Below, one piece after another: positions 24,953 through 34,670 of a stretch of 40,669 bases of DNA. The stretch comes from Clostridiales bacterium. GTDB lineage: Bacteria > Bacillota > Clostridia > Lachnospirales > CAG-274. The stretch lies in the NCBI GenBank assembly GCA_018371275.1, contig JAHALF010000014.1:1-40669 (forward strand), read 5' to 3'. The number at the start of each line of letters is the position of its first letter. Position 1 is the first letter of the stretch. A model generated the notes under the pieces. That model saw only the letters and a list, made by a program, of their open reading frames with translations, ran no database searches and was not told where the DNA came from. Made by a program: the position numbers and the translations under genes.

Positions 24953-26260
24953 ATGAATACTTATGAAGACTGTTGGGAAGCCTGTCTAAAGTCTATGCAA
25001 CAAGAACTTGGGGACTTTGCATTTAAAACTTGGTTTGGCGATTTACAGTTTATATCTTATGAAAATAACACAATTATTTTAAAGTCTTCTGATATATTTT
25101 ATATAGAGCATATAAAACTTAAATATATGCCTATCTTAACTGCAGTTTGTGAGCAATGCTTTAATCAAAAAAATATAAATATTAAACTTGTTTTAGAAGA
25201 AGACTTAAAAGAAGTTTTAAACCAATCAAAAAAACAAAATAGTGAAAATAACTTAAATCATAATTATATATTTGAAAACTTCGTTATAGGTGAAAGTAAT
25301 AGACTTGCCCATGCTGCCTCTGTTGCCGTTGCAGAAAGCCCTGGTATATACAATCCTTTATTTTTATATGGAGATGTTGGACTTGGAAAAACCCATCTTA
25401 TGCACGCTATTGCAAACTATATATTGTTAAAAGCTCCAGATACAAAAGTACTATATGCTTCTTGTGAAAAATTTACAAATGAGCTTATAGCCTCTATACG
25501 TGAGCAAAAAAATAAAGAATTTAGAGAAAAATACAGAAAAATAGATGTTTTATTAATAGACGATATACAATTTATAGTAGATAAAACCCAAACTCAAGAA
25601 GAATTTTTCCATACATTTAATGACCTTAAAGATTCTGGAAAACAAATAATTATATCTAGTGATAGACCTCCTAATGAAATAGAAACTTTAACAGAAAGAC
25701 TTCGTTCTAGATTTGCTGGTGGTCTTATAGCAGATATAAAAACACCTAATTTTGAAACAAGAACAGCCATTTTAGAGAAAAAGGCAGAATCTTTAAATAT
25801 ATCAATACCAAAAGATGTTTCTCAATTTATAGCAAAATCTGTTAAAAGCAACATAAGAGAACTAGAAGGCGCTTTAACACGTGTTATAGCTTATTCTAAT
25901 CTTACAGGGGTTAGCCTTAGTGTAGAGCTTGCAGAAAATGCCCTTAAAGACATTATACAAGATACAGATGTATCTATATCAACAGATACAATTTTAGAAG
26001 CTGTATCTAACCATTTTAATGTAAAAATAGAAGAAATTAAAAGTAAAAAAAGAAACCAACCTATAACAACAGCTAGACAAGTTTATATGTATCTTACAAG
26101 AGAAATATTAAATGAGTCTTTATTAAACATTGGTAAAAGCATAGCAAGAGACCATTCTACTGTTATACACGGTATAGAAAAAATAGAAGAAAAAATTAAA
26201 AAAGATAAAAATTTTGAAAACTCTCTTATTATTTTAAAAGATAAAATATTAAAAAGATAG
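24953..26260 (+). CDS. dnaA: chromosomal replication initiator protein DnaA
   Basis: AAA+ ATPase that opens oriC and loads the replicative helicase. 435 residues in four domains: an N-terminal interaction domain (1-90), a short variable linker, the AAA+ core with Walker A GDVGLGKTHL and Walker B LLIDDIQF, RLRSRFAGGL (arginine-finger/box VII region), and the C-terminal DNA-binding domain with the DnaA signature ARDHSTVIHGIEKI. The start at 24953 follows AGGAGG. It is flanked on both sides by DnaA boxes. Confidence 0.98.
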   Translation: MNTYEDCWEACLKSMQQELGDFAFKTWFGDLQFISYENNTIILKSSDIFYIEHIKLKYMPILTAVCEQCFNQKNINIKLVLEEDLKEVLNQSKKQNSENNLNHNYIFENFVIGESNRLAHAASVAVAESPGIYNPLFLYGDVGLGKTHLMHAIANYILLKAPDTKVLYASCEKFTNELIASIREQKNKEFREKYRKIDVLLIDDIQFIVDKTQTQEEFFHTFNDLKDSGKQIIISSDRPPNEIETLTERLRSRFAGGLIADIKTPNFETRTAILEKKAESLNISIPKDVSQFIAKSVKSNIRELEGALTRVIAYSNLTGVSLSVELAENALKDIIQDTDVSISTDTILEAVSNHFNVKIEEIKSKKRNQPITTARQVYMYLTREILNESLLNIGKSIARDHSTVIHGIEKIEEKIKKDKNFENSLIILKDKILKR

Positions 26261-26542
26261 TTATTTTTTTAATAAAATTTATGTTGATAACTAATTTATA
26301 ACTATGTTATTATCTTGTTGAAAACTATACACTGATTTTTTATATGTTTATTATGTTAATAACTTTATAATTATTTTTTTTTATCAACATATTTTTTAAA
26401 TTGATTTTTTATTTAGTTTTTAATATATTTTTTAGTTTTCAACATATAAACATACTCTACTACTATATCTACTATAAAATCATATTATAAATATATATTT
26501 TTTAAACAAAAAGTTTTTAACATTATTAAAGGAGATTTACTT
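26261..26542. other. oriC, downstream segment between dnaA and dnaN
   Basis: 282 bp without a gene. TGTTGATAA at 26282-26290 and TTATCAACA at 26381-26389 are one-mismatch DnaA boxes, with A+T-rich filler between them. With the upstream cluster this gives the bipartite origin (boxes on both sides of dnaA) familiar from Bacillus subtilis. No perfect box was found here. Confidence 0.6.
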
Positions 26543-27655
26543 ATGAACATTAAATGTAAAAAAGATATTTTGCTACAAAATATAAATATTGTTTTAAAAT
26601 CTGTTCCATCTAGAACAACATTACCTATATTAGAGTGTATATTATTAAAAGCAGATAAAGATGGCTTTAGATTAATATCTAATGATTTAGAATTAGGAAT
26701 AGAAACATCTAATATAGAAGCTGATATATTAGAAAAAGGGCTAGTTGCTTTAGAAGCAAGAATTTTTTTTGATATAATAAAAAGTATGCCAGATGGGGAT
26801 ATATCTATAGAAGTTGATGAAAAAAATGTTACTATTATAAAAAATGGTAAAACTGAATTTAAAATATTAGGACAAAATGGAGAAGAATTTCCTACTCTTA
26901 ATACAGTAGAAAAAGAAGAAAAATATAGTATAAATTCATCTACTCTTAAAAATATGATAAGACAAACAAAATTTTCTGTATCCACAGATGAATCAAAACC
27001 AGTTTTAACAGGCGAATTAATAGAAATAAAAGAAGGATTTTTAAATATAGTTGCAATAGATGGATTTAGAGTATCTTTTAGACGTACAGAAATAAGCAAA
27101 GATTTTAAAAATGCAGAAGTTGTTGTCCCAGCTAAAGCTTTAAATGAAATTATAAAAATATTATCCGATAAAGAAGATAGTATAGTAAATTTATACTTTA
27201 ATGATAATTACATTTTATTTGAACTTGATAGTTGTATAATAGTATCTAGATTATTAGATGGTGAGTTTTTAAAATATGAGCAAATATTTACAGAAGACTA
27301 TAATACAAAAATAAAAATAGATAGAATAAGCCTTTTAAATAGTTTAGAAAGGGCATCTTTAATATCTAAAGATAATAAAAAAACACCAGTTAAATTAGAA
27401 ATAAAAAGTAATGATAGTCTTGTTATTACATCTAATACAGAATTTAGTACATCTTATGAAGAATTATATATAGACTTAGAAGGAGAGGGACTTAGCATAG
27501 CATTTAATCCTAGGTATTTAATAGATGCTTTAAAAGCTATAGATGATGATAAAATTTTAATTCAGTTTATAACATCTCTTAGTCCTTGTATTATAAAAGG
27601 AATAGACAATTTAGATTATAAATATTTAGTTTTACCTTTAAAAATTAATGAATAG
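26543..27655 (+). CDS. dnaN: DNA polymerase III beta subunit (sliding clamp)
   Basis: Ring-shaped processivity clamp. The 370 residues are full length with three clamp-fold domains. The N-terminal MNIKCKKDILLQNINIVLKSVPSRTTLPILECIL, the domain 2 VSTDESKPVLTGELIEI and the C-terminal LVLPLKIN are typical. The ribosome binding site AAAGGAG precedes the ATG. It sits in the canonical dnaA-dnaN-S4-recF-gyrB-gyrA order. Confidence 0.98.
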   Translation: MNIKCKKDILLQNINIVLKSVPSRTTLPILECILLKADKDGFRLISNDLELGIETSNIEADILEKGLVALEARIFFDIIKSMPDGDISIEVDEKNVTIIKNGKTEFKILGQNGEEFPTLNTVEKEEKYSINSSTLKNMIRQTKFSVSTDESKPVLTGELIEIKEGFLNIVAIDGFRVSFRRTEISKDFKNAEVVVPAKALNEIIKILSDKEDSIVNLYFNDNYILFELDSCIIVSRLLDGEFLKYEQIFTEDYNTKIKIDRISLLNSLERASLISKDNKKTPVKLEIKSNDSLVITSNTEFSTSYEELYIDLEGEGLSIAFNPRYLIDALKAIDDDKILIQFITSLSPCIIKGIDNLDYKYLVLPLKINE

Positions 27656-27680
27656 CTTAATAGATTAAAGTGGGGATAAT

Positions 27681-27896
27681 ATGGAAGAAATAAAATTTAA
27701 TACAGAATTTATAAAATTACAACAATTTATAAAATTAGCTAGAGTTGTAGGACAAGGGTCAGATGCTAAAATGCTTATATTAGATGGTATTGTAAAAGTA
27801 AATGGTGTTACTTGCCTTGAAAGAGGTAAAAAAATAAGAAATGGAGATATTATAGAAATAAAAGATTTTGGTACATTTAAAGCTATAGGTGAGTAA
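27681..27896 (+). CDS. S4-domain RNA-binding protein (YaaA/RlbA type)
   Basis: 71-residue S4-fold protein, the small conserved gene between dnaN and recF in Bacillota. Motifs are FIKLQQFIKLARVVGQGSDAK and the S4 core LDGIVKVNGVTCLERGKKIRNGDII. A proposed role is rRNA or ribosome binding. It starts 25 bp after dnaN and ends one base before the recF ATG, so it is part of the dnaN-recF operon. Confidence 0.9.
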   Translation: MEEIKFNTEFIKLQQFIKLARVVGQGSDAKMLILDGIVKVNGVTCLERGKKIRNGDIIEIKDFGTFKAIGE

Positions 27897-27897
27897 A

Positions 27898-28986
27898 ATG
27901 TATGTAAAAAAAATATCTCTAAAAAATTATAGAAATATATCAAAATTAGACCTAGAATTAAAAAATGGAGTAAATATTTTTTATGGACAAAATGCTCAAG
28001 GTAAAACTAATCTTTTAGAAAGTATATATATAGGTGCAACAGGAAGAAGCCATAGGACACATAAAGATAAGGAATTTATAAAATTTGGAGAGACAGAAGC
28101 CCATATAAAATTAGAAGTGCAAAAAGAAACTATATTTGATAAGATAGATATACATTTAAAAAATGAAAGTAAAAAGGGAATTGCCATAAATAACATTCCA
28201 ATTAATAAGTTAGGAGAACTTTTTGGGTATCTTAATGTTGTTATATTTTCTCCAGAAGATTTAGGACTTATAAAGCAAGGTCCTCAAGAAAGGCGAAAAT
28301 TTATAGATATGGAGCTTTGCCAAATAAATAATATATATTATTATAATCTTTCTCAATATCACAAAGTTTTAAAACAACGTAATAGTCTATTAAAAAAAAT
28401 AACTAAAAATAGAAATTTAAAAGATACATTATTTGTATGGGATAGTCAGCTTATAGATTTTGGTATAAAAATAATACAAACAAGGGAATTGTTTATAAAA
28501 AAATTAAATAGTATATCAAAAAAAATACATTGTGATATTACAAATAATAAAGAAAATTTAGAGTTAAAATATAAGCCTAGTGTTATAATAGATGAATTTA
28601 AAGAAAAGCTAGAAAAAAATATAGATAAAGACATATTATATGGTACTACTTGTTATGGTCCTCATAAAGATGATTTGTTATTTTTTATAAATGGTGTAAA
28701 TGCTAGAGATTTTGGCTCACAAGGGCAACAGAGAACAGTATCTTTAAGTACAAAATTAGCAGAGATACAATTAATAGAAGAAGAAAAAAATATATTACCA
28801 GTTTTGTTATTAGATGATGTTTTATCTGAGCTTGATAAAGATAGACAAAAGTTTTTAATAAAAAATATTAAAAACTTGCAAGTTATAATAACTTGTACTG
28901 GTGTTGAAGATATATTAAAAAATTTAGATGAAGAATATAATGTTTTTAATGTTTCAAATGGTAAAGTAAGCATAAATAATAAATAA
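27898..28986 (+). CDS. recF: DNA replication/repair protein RecF
   Basis: SMC-like ATPase that helps load RecA at gaps and restart stalled forks. 362 residues: Walker A GQNAQGKT (30-37), the ABC-type signature region SQGQQRTVSLS, and Walker B LLLDDVLSELD. I prefer the ATG at 27898, which gives MYVKKISLKNYRNI, the family N-terminus, with AGGTGA five bases upstream. An in-frame GTG at 27889 would overlap the S4 gene and add three residues. Confidence 0.97.
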   Translation: MYVKKISLKNYRNISKLDLELKNGVNIFYGQNAQGKTNLLESIYIGATGRSHRTHKDKEFIKFGETEAHIKLEVQKETIFDKIDIHLKNESKKGIAINNIPINKLGELFGYLNVVIFSPEDLGLIKQGPQERRKFIDMELCQINNIYYYNLSQYHKVLKQRNSLLKKITKNRNLKDTLFVWDSQLIDFGIKIIQTRELFIKKLNSISKKIHCDITNNKENLELKYKPSVIIDEFKEKLEKNIDKDILYGTTCYGPHKDDLLFFINGVNARDFGSQGQQRTVSLSTKLAEIQLIEEEKNILPVLLLDDVLSELDKDRQKFLIKNIKNLQVIITCTGVEDILKNLDEEYNVFNVSNGKVSINNK

Positions 28987-29063
28987 TATTTATTACCATA
29001 TTTAAAGTTTAATTTAAAATGTAAATATTTTAAAAAATTTAATAAAAATATGACAAAATATAC

Positions 29064-29113
29064 TGTTAAAAGCCTGTAATATATGATATAATAGATATTA
29101 TAGGCTTTTAACA
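29064..29113. promoter_or_regulatory. long inverted repeat enclosing the gyrB -10; recF terminator or operator
   Basis: TGTTAAAAGCCTGTAATAT (29064-29082) and ATATTATAGGCTTTTAACA (29095-29113) are 19-bp arms with a single wobble pair. The 12-bp loop contains TATAAT at 29087-29092, preceded by TG (extended -10). The -35 is poor. Reading through from recF, the RNA would form a strong hairpin ending in CTTTTAACATTTT. As DNA, the palindrome brackets the promoter. Confidence 0.6.
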
Positions 29114-29151
29114 TTTTAATAAAAAATATTAAATTTAAAATAGTCAAGTAT

Positions 29152-29189
29152 AGGCAAAAGCCATTTAAAATATATTAAGTATTTTGCCT
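29152..29189 (+). promoter_or_regulatory. gyrB leader hairpin
   Basis: AGGCAAAA (29152-29159) pairs with TTTTGCCT (29182-29189), ending 19 bp before the gyrB ATG and followed by TTTAAAAGGAG, the ribosome binding site. A role in expression control is possible but unproven. Confidence 0.4.
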
Positions 29190-29207
29190 TTTAAAAGGAG
29201 AATATAG

Positions 29208-31115
29208 ATGAAACCAGAATATAATGAAAATCAAATACAAATATTGGAAGGCTTAGAAGCTGTTAGAAAACGCCCTGGTATGTACATAGGTTCTACATCT
29301 AGCAGGGGGCTACATCATCTTGTATATGAAATAGTAGATAACGCAGTAGATGAAGCTTTAGCAGGTCATTGTTCTGATATAGAAGTATCTATAAATAAAG
29401 AAAATAGTATAATTGTAAAAGATAATGGTAGAGGGATACCTATTGGTATACATCCGCAAAAAGGTATACCAGCTGTTGAAGTTGTATTTACTATATTACA
29501 CGCAGGTGGTAAATTTGGTGGTGGAGGCTATAAAGTATCTGGAGGATTACATGGTGTTGGTGCATCTGTTGTTAATGCTCTTAGCGAATGGCTTGTTGTA
29601 AAAATATATAATGATGGTAAAATATATGAACAAAAATATTCTCGTGGAGATGTTGTGACAAAGCTTACTGTTGTAGGTGAATGTGATAAAAATGTAACAG
29701 GAACAGAGATAGAATTTAAACCGGATTATGAAATATTTGATGAATTAGAATATAGTTATGAGACATTAAAACAAAGGCTACAAGAAACAGCTTTTTTAAC
29801 AAAAGGTATAAAAATAACATTAAGGGATTTAAGGCAAGAAGATATAAAAGAAAAGACTTTCCACTATGAAGGTGGTATTAAAGAATTTGTAGAGCACATA
29901 AATAAAAATAAAGTTCCAGTTTATGAAGATGTATTTTATTGTGAGGGTATTAAAGATAACATATTTGTAGAAGTTGCTTTTCAGCATAATGATGGTTATT
30001 TAGAAAATAGCTATTCTTATGTAAATAATATAAATACAGTAGATGGTGGTACACATATTGCTGGTTTTAGAAGTGCTATAACAAAAACAGTAAATGATTA
30101 TGGTAAAAAATTTGGACTTTTAAAAGAAAATGAAAAAGTAACAGGTGATGACATAAGAGAGGGATTAACCTCTGTTATAAGTATAAAAATAGAAGAACCT
30201 CAGTTTGAAGGTCAAACAAAAGGTAAGCTAGGAAGTAGAGAAGCAAAAAATGCAGTAGATAATGTTTTATCAGAACATTTAACTTATTTTTTAGAAGAAA
30301 ATCCTACAATAGGTAAAATTATTATAGAAAAGGCTTTAGTTGCTTCTCGTGCTAGAGATGCTGCTAAAAAGGCTCGTGAGCTTGTAAGGAGAAAATCTGC
30401 CCTTGAGGTTGGTCGTCTTCCAGGCAAGCTTACAGATTGTAGTGAGAAAGACCCGTCTAAATGCGAATTGTATATAGTTGAGGGAAACTCTGCTGGAGGT
30501 TCTGCTGTTAACGCTAGAACTCCAAAAACTCAAGCTATATTACCTCTTAGAGGAAAAATATTAAATGTAGAGAAATCTAGAATTGATAAAATATTAGGTA
30601 ATGAAGAAATACGCTCTATGATAACTGCTTTTGGGACAGGTATACACGATGATTTTGATATAGAAAAGCTTAGATATCATAAAATAGTTCTTATGACAGA
30701 TGCCGATGTAGATGGTGCTCATATTACTACATTGCTTCTTACATTTATTTTTAGATTTATGACACCACTTATTGAAAATGGATATGTATATCTTGCCAAA
30801 CCACCTCTTTATAAAATAGAAAAAGGTAAAAAAGAGTATTATGCATATAGTGATATGGAAAGAGATGAAATATTAGAGCAAATAGGCACAGATGGTATAA
30901 AGCCTATACAGCGTTATAAAGGTCTTGGAGAGATGGATGCAGAACAGCTTTGGGAAACAACTATGGATCCAGAAAAACGTATATTATTAAGGGTAACATT
31001 AGAAGATGCAAGACTTGCAGATGAAATATTTGATCAACTTATGGGCGATAAAGTAGAACCAAGACGTGAGTTTATACAAGAAAATGCAAAGTTTGTTACA
31101 AACTTAGATGTGTAA
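29208..31115 (+). CDS. gyrB: DNA gyrase subunit B
   Basis: ATPase subunit of gyrase, which introduces negative supercoils with GyrA. 635 residues: GHKL ATPase domain (EIVDNAVDEALAGHC with the catalytic Glu and Mg-binding Asn, DNGRGIP, GGLHGVGASVVNALS), transducer domain (about 220-390), then the TOPRIM domain with EGNSAGGSA and MTDADVDGAHI, ending in the RYKGLGEMDAEQLWETTM tail. This is the short form lacking the proteobacterial insertion. gyrA starts 25 bp downstream. Confidence 0.98.
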   Translation: MKPEYNENQIQILEGLEAVRKRPGMYIGSTSSRGLHHLVYEIVDNAVDEALAGHCSDIEVSINKENSIIVKDNGRGIPIGIHPQKGIPAVEVVFTILHAGGKFGGGGYKVSGGLHGVGASVVNALSEWLVVKIYNDGKIYEQKYSRGDVVTKLTVVGECDKNVTGTEIEFKPDYEIFDELEYSYETLKQRLQETAFLTKGIKITLRDLRQEDIKEKTFHYEGGIKEFVEHINKNKVPVYEDVFYCEGIKDNIFVEVAFQHNDGYLENSYSYVNNINTVDGGTHIAGFRSAITKTVNDYGKKFGLLKENEKVTGDDIREGLTSVISIKIEEPQFEGQTKGKLGSREAKNAVDNVLSEHLTYFLEENPTIGKIIIEKALVASRARDAAKKARELVRRKSALEVGRLPGKLTDCSEKDPSKCELYIVEGNSAGGSAVNARTPKTQAILPLRGKILNVEKSRIDKILGNEEIRSMITAFGTGIHDDFDIEKLRYHKIVLMTDADVDGAHITTLLLTFIFRFMTPLIENGYVYLAKPPLYKIEKGKKEYYAYSDMERDEILEQIGTDGIKPIQRYKGLGEMDAEQLWETTMDPEKRILLRVTLEDARLADEIFDQLMGDKVEPRREFIQENAKFVTNLDV

Positions 31116-31140
31116 TAAATTATAGAAAGGATAAAATATT

Positions 31141-33654
31141 ATGTCTGAAAATCAATTTGAACATTATGACAAAATAATAGATACAGAAATAGCAGATAAG
31201 ATGAAAAGCTCTTATATAGAATATGCTATGAGTGTTATTGTTTCTAGGGCATTACCAGATGTTAGAGATGGTCTAAAACCTGTTCATAGACGTATACTAT
31301 ATGCTATGAATAAGCTAAATTTAGACCCTAGTAAAGGATATAAAAAATGTGCAAATATAGTAGGTGAAACAATGGGTAAATACCACCCACACGGTGATTC
31401 TGCTATATACGATGCTTTGGTTAGAATGGCACAAGACTTTTCTATGCGTTATATGCTTGTAGATGGGCATGGTAACTTTGGTTCTATAGATGGTTATCCA
31501 GCTGCTGCTCATAGATATACAGAGGCTAAACTTAGCAAAATAGCTGTTGAAATGTTATCTGATATAGAAAAAAATACAGTAGATTTTACAGATAATTATG
31601 ATAGTACAGAAAAAGAGCCAACAGTATTACCTTCTAGGTTTCCTAATCTTCTTGTAAATGGTTCTTCTGGTATAGCTGTTGGTATGGCTACTAACATACC
31701 ACCACATAACCTTAAAGAAGTAATAGATGGTTTATTAAAAATAATAGATAATAAAATAGAGGAAAATAGAGAAACAAAAATAGAAGAACTTTTAGATATT
31801 ATAAAAGGACCAGATTTTCCAACGGGTGCTACAATACTTGGTAAAGCTGGTATAAGAATGGCATATATGACAGGTAGAGGAAGGCTTCGTGTACGTTCTA
31901 CTGCTAATATAGAAACAACTAAAGCAGGTAAAGAAAGAATAATAATAACAGAAATACCTTATCAAGTAAATAAATCTCGTATGATAGAAAAAATAGCAGA
32001 ACTTGTTAAAGATAAAAAAGTAGATGGTATAACAGATATAAATGATGAATCTGATAGAAATGGTATAAAGGTTGTTATAGAGTGTAGAAAAGATGCTAAT
32101 GCTAACGTTATACTTAACCAACTTTATAAATATTCTCAATTACAAGAAAGTTATAGTATAAACTTTTTAGCTATTGTAGATGGTGTTCCTAAAACTTTAA
32201 ACTTAAAAGAAATTTTAGAATATTACTTAAAACATCAAGAAGAAGTTGTTACAAGAAGGACACAATTTGAGTTAGATAAAGCTTTAAAAAGAGCACATAT
32301 AGTAGAGGGTCTTTTAAAAGCTCTAGATTTTATAGATGAAATAATAAATATAATTAGGTCTAATAAAGATATAAAAGACGCAAAAACAATACTTATAGAT
32401 AAATTTGATTTTACTGTTGAGCAAGTAGATGCTATATGTGAAATGCGTCTTAGAAGTTTATCTGGACTAGAAAGAGAAAAATTAGATGAAGAATTTGCTA
32501 AACTTAGTTCTATTATAGATGAATTAAAATCTATATTAGGTAGTCAAAATAGACTTTTACAAGTAATAAAAGAAGAATTTTTACAAATAAAAGCTAAGTT
32601 TGGAGATGAAAGAAAAACAGCTATTGTAAAAGATGAAGGTGACTTATATATAGAAGACCTTATAGAAGATGAAATGAGCGTTATAACAATGACACATCTT
32701 GACTATGTTAAAAGGTTACCACTATCCACATATAAAAGCCAAAATAGAGGTGGTAAAGGTATAATAGGTATGCAAACAAGAGATGAAGATTTTGTTAAAA
32801 ACTTATTTTTAAGTAGTAATCATAGTTTTATATATTTTTTTACAAATAAGGGAAAAGTATATAGAATAAAAACATTTGAAATACCAGAGGCAGGACGTAC
32901 TGCTAAAGGTACACCTATTATTAATCTTTTACAAGTAGAAAGCGGAGAAAAAATTACAGCTGTTATACCAGTTAAACAAAATAAAAATAATGAAGAAATA
33001 GATAAAGATGAATATCTTATAATGACTACTAAAAAAGGTGTTATTAAAAAAACAAAAATATCTATGTTTAATAATATTAGAAAAATGGGTCTTATAGCAG
33101 TAAATCTTAGAGAAGATGATGAACTTATATCTGTTAAAAAAATAACAGATGGTAAGCAAATGTTTTTAGCTACAAAATTAGGAATGTCTATTAAATTTAA
33201 TCAAGAGGATATTAGGGAGCTTGGTAGAAATGCTACTGGTGTAAAGGCTATTACATTAAATGAAGATGATGAGGTTGTAGCAAGTGAAGTAATAGAAAAA
33301 AATAAAAAAATACTTATTGTATCTGAAAAAGGATTTGGAAAGTGTACTTCAAGTGATGAATATAGACTACAATCACGTGGTGGAAAAGGGCTTAAAACAT
33401 ACAAAATTACAGAAAGAACAGGTAATGTTATAGATGTAAAAATGATAGATGAAAAAGAAGAGCTTATTATGGTTACATCGGATGGGGTTATAATTAGGAT
33501 AAGAGCTAAAGATATATCTACAACAAGCCGTGTAACACAAGGTGTTAAGCTTATAAATGTTAATGATGATGTTAAAGTTATGAGTGTTGCAAAAATATCT
33601 GAAGATTATATAGAAAATGAAGAAAATATTGAATATGAACAAGTAGAAGAATAA
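31141..33654 (+). CDS. gyrA: DNA gyrase subunit A
   Basis: DNA-cleaving subunit of gyrase, 837 residues. The catalytic Tyr is Y126 in AAHRYTEAK. The quinolone-determining region reads HGDSAIYD with Ser87 and Asp91 (E. coli positions 83 and 87), so neither common resistance change is present. The C-terminal half forms the DNA-wrapping beta-pinwheel, with the GyrA box QNRGGKG near 536-542 and related repeats (QSRGGKG) further on. Ribosome binding site AAAGGA. It ends inside a strong terminator that overlaps its stop codon. Confidence 0.98.
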   Translation: MSENQFEHYDKIIDTEIADKMKSSYIEYAMSVIVSRALPDVRDGLKPVHRRILYAMNKLNLDPSKGYKKCANIVGETMGKYHPHGDSAIYDALVRMAQDFSMRYMLVDGHGNFGSIDGYPAAAHRYTEAKLSKIAVEMLSDIEKNTVDFTDNYDSTEKEPTVLPSRFPNLLVNGSSGIAVGMATNIPPHNLKEVIDGLLKIIDNKIEENRETKIEELLDIIKGPDFPTGATILGKAGIRMAYMTGRGRLRVRSTANIETTKAGKERIIITEIPYQVNKSRMIEKIAELVKDKKVDGITDINDESDRNGIKVVIECRKDANANVILNQLYKYSQLQESYSINFLAIVDGVPKTLNLKEILEYYLKHQEEVVTRRTQFELDKALKRAHIVEGLLKALDFIDEIINIIRSNKDIKDAKTILIDKFDFTVEQVDAICEMRLRSLSGLEREKLDEEFAKLSSIIDELKSILGSQNRLLQVIKEEFLQIKAKFGDERKTAIVKDEGDLYIEDLIEDEMSVITMTHLDYVKRLPLSTYKSQNRGGKGIIGMQTRDEDFVKNLFLSSNHSFIYFFTNKGKVYRIKTFEIPEAGRTAKGTPIINLLQVESGEKITAVIPVKQNKNNEEIDKDEYLIMTTKKGVIKKTKISMFNNIRKMGLIAVNLREDDELISVKKITDGKQMFLATKLGMSIKFNQEDIRELGRNATGVKAITLNEDDEVVASEVIEKNKKILIVSEKGFGKCTSSDEYRLQSRGGKGLKTYKITERTGNVIDVKMIDEKEELIMVTSDGVIIRIRAKDISTTSRVTQGVKLINVNDDVKVMSVAKISEDYIENEENIEYEQVEE

Positions 33655-33693
33655 ATATTAAGGGTTAAAGATTTATCTTTAGCCCTTAATATT
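33654..33693 (+). terminator. gyrA terminator
   Basis: AATATTAAGGGTTAAAGA (33654-33671) and TCTTTAGCCCTTAATATT (33676-33693) are 18-bp arms with one wobble and a 4-base loop. The left arm starts in the gyrA stop codon; the downstream T-run is weak (TAAAAAATTTT). Confidence 0.85.
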
Positions 33694-33791
33694 TAAAAAA
33701 TTTTAAAACTATTAAGTGTATTGATATTTTTGACGAAATAATATAAAAGATTTATTAAATAATTATTAAATATTTTGGAAGGTGAAATAAT

Positions 33792-34661
33792 ATGATATTA
33801 AATACAAATGCACAAGCACTATTAGCTAATAATGCCTTATGGCATAGGAATAACGCATTGGCAAAAGCATCTACAAATTTATCTACAGGTACAAAAATAA
33901 ATAAATCTGGAGATGATCCAACAGGTATGGCTGTTTCTAATAAGATGAGATTACAAATAAAAGGTATAGAAGTTGCAGATAGAAATGTTAATGATGCTGT
34001 TTCTTTAATACAAACAGCAGAGGCAAGCGTTGGAGAGATGCAAAATATTGCTCAAAGAATGAGAGAATTATCAATACAAGCATCTACTGATACATTAACA
34101 GATGATGATAGAAAACTTATACAACAAGAAGTAGAAGAACTTGTGGAAGAACTAGACAATATGTCAGAAAGAACAGAATTTAATAAAAAACGTTTATTAA
34201 ATGACGATTATGAAGAATTTATCTTTCATACAGGCAATGATTATAGAGAAAATTTAACAGTTAATTTTAGACCAATAAACTCTGCAGTTTTAGGTATAAG
34301 CACAAAGCCAGCTCGTAAATATGATGATAATGGTAATGCTGGACGTGATATGATAGATGGAATTGATTATACAACAGTAGAAGGTGCAGAAGAGGCTTTA
34401 GAGAGATGTGATGTAGCATTAGATAGAATAAGTGCTTATAGATCGAGTTTAGGGGCTAATCAAAATAGGTTAGAAAAAACAAGTAGTGCATTAGTTATAT
34501 CAGAAGAAAACGTACAAGCAGCTTTATCAAGGGTATTAGACACTGATATGGCAGGAGAAATGTCAGAGTATACAAAAAATAATGTATTAGTACAAGCTGG
34601 TATATCTATGTTATCACAAGCAAACCAAAGACCTAACCAATTATTGTCATTATTACAATAG
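33792..34661 (+). CDS. flagellin, short form
   Basis: Structural subunit of the flagellar filament, 289 residues. The N-terminal D0/D1 region (ILNTNAQALLANNAL, LSTGTKINKSGDDPTGMAVSNKM, RNVNDAVSLIQTAE, MQNIAQRMRELSIQAS) and C-terminal D1/D0 region (NVLVQAGISMLSQANQRPNQLLSLL) are well conserved. The central variable part is short (about 145-205), so the filament surface domain is nearly absent. Ribosome binding site GGAAGGTG. A possible sigma-A promoter (TTGACG at 33730, TATTAA at 33753) is weak, and no good sigma-28 promoter was seen. It stands next to gyrA, away from any flagellar cluster. Confidence 0.95.
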   Translation: MILNTNAQALLANNALWHRNNALAKASTNLSTGTKINKSGDDPTGMAVSNKMRLQIKGIEVADRNVNDAVSLIQTAEASVGEMQNIAQRMRELSIQASTDTLTDDDRKLIQQEVEELVEELDNMSERTEFNKKRLLNDDYEEFIFHTGNDYRENLTVNFRPINSAVLGISTKPARKYDDNGNAGRDMIDGIDYTTVEGAEEALERCDVALDRISAYRSSLGANQNRLEKTSSALVISEENVQAALSRVLDTDMAGEMSEYTKNNVLVQAGISMLSQANQRPNQLLSLLQ

Positions 34662-34670
34662 GTATATAAT

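Noticed and set aside
33694..33791. Sigma-28 promoter for flagellin
   Set aside because: TAAA followed by TTGATAT occurs, but the spacing is 13-14 bp rather than about 15-16 and the CCGATA core is not matched.
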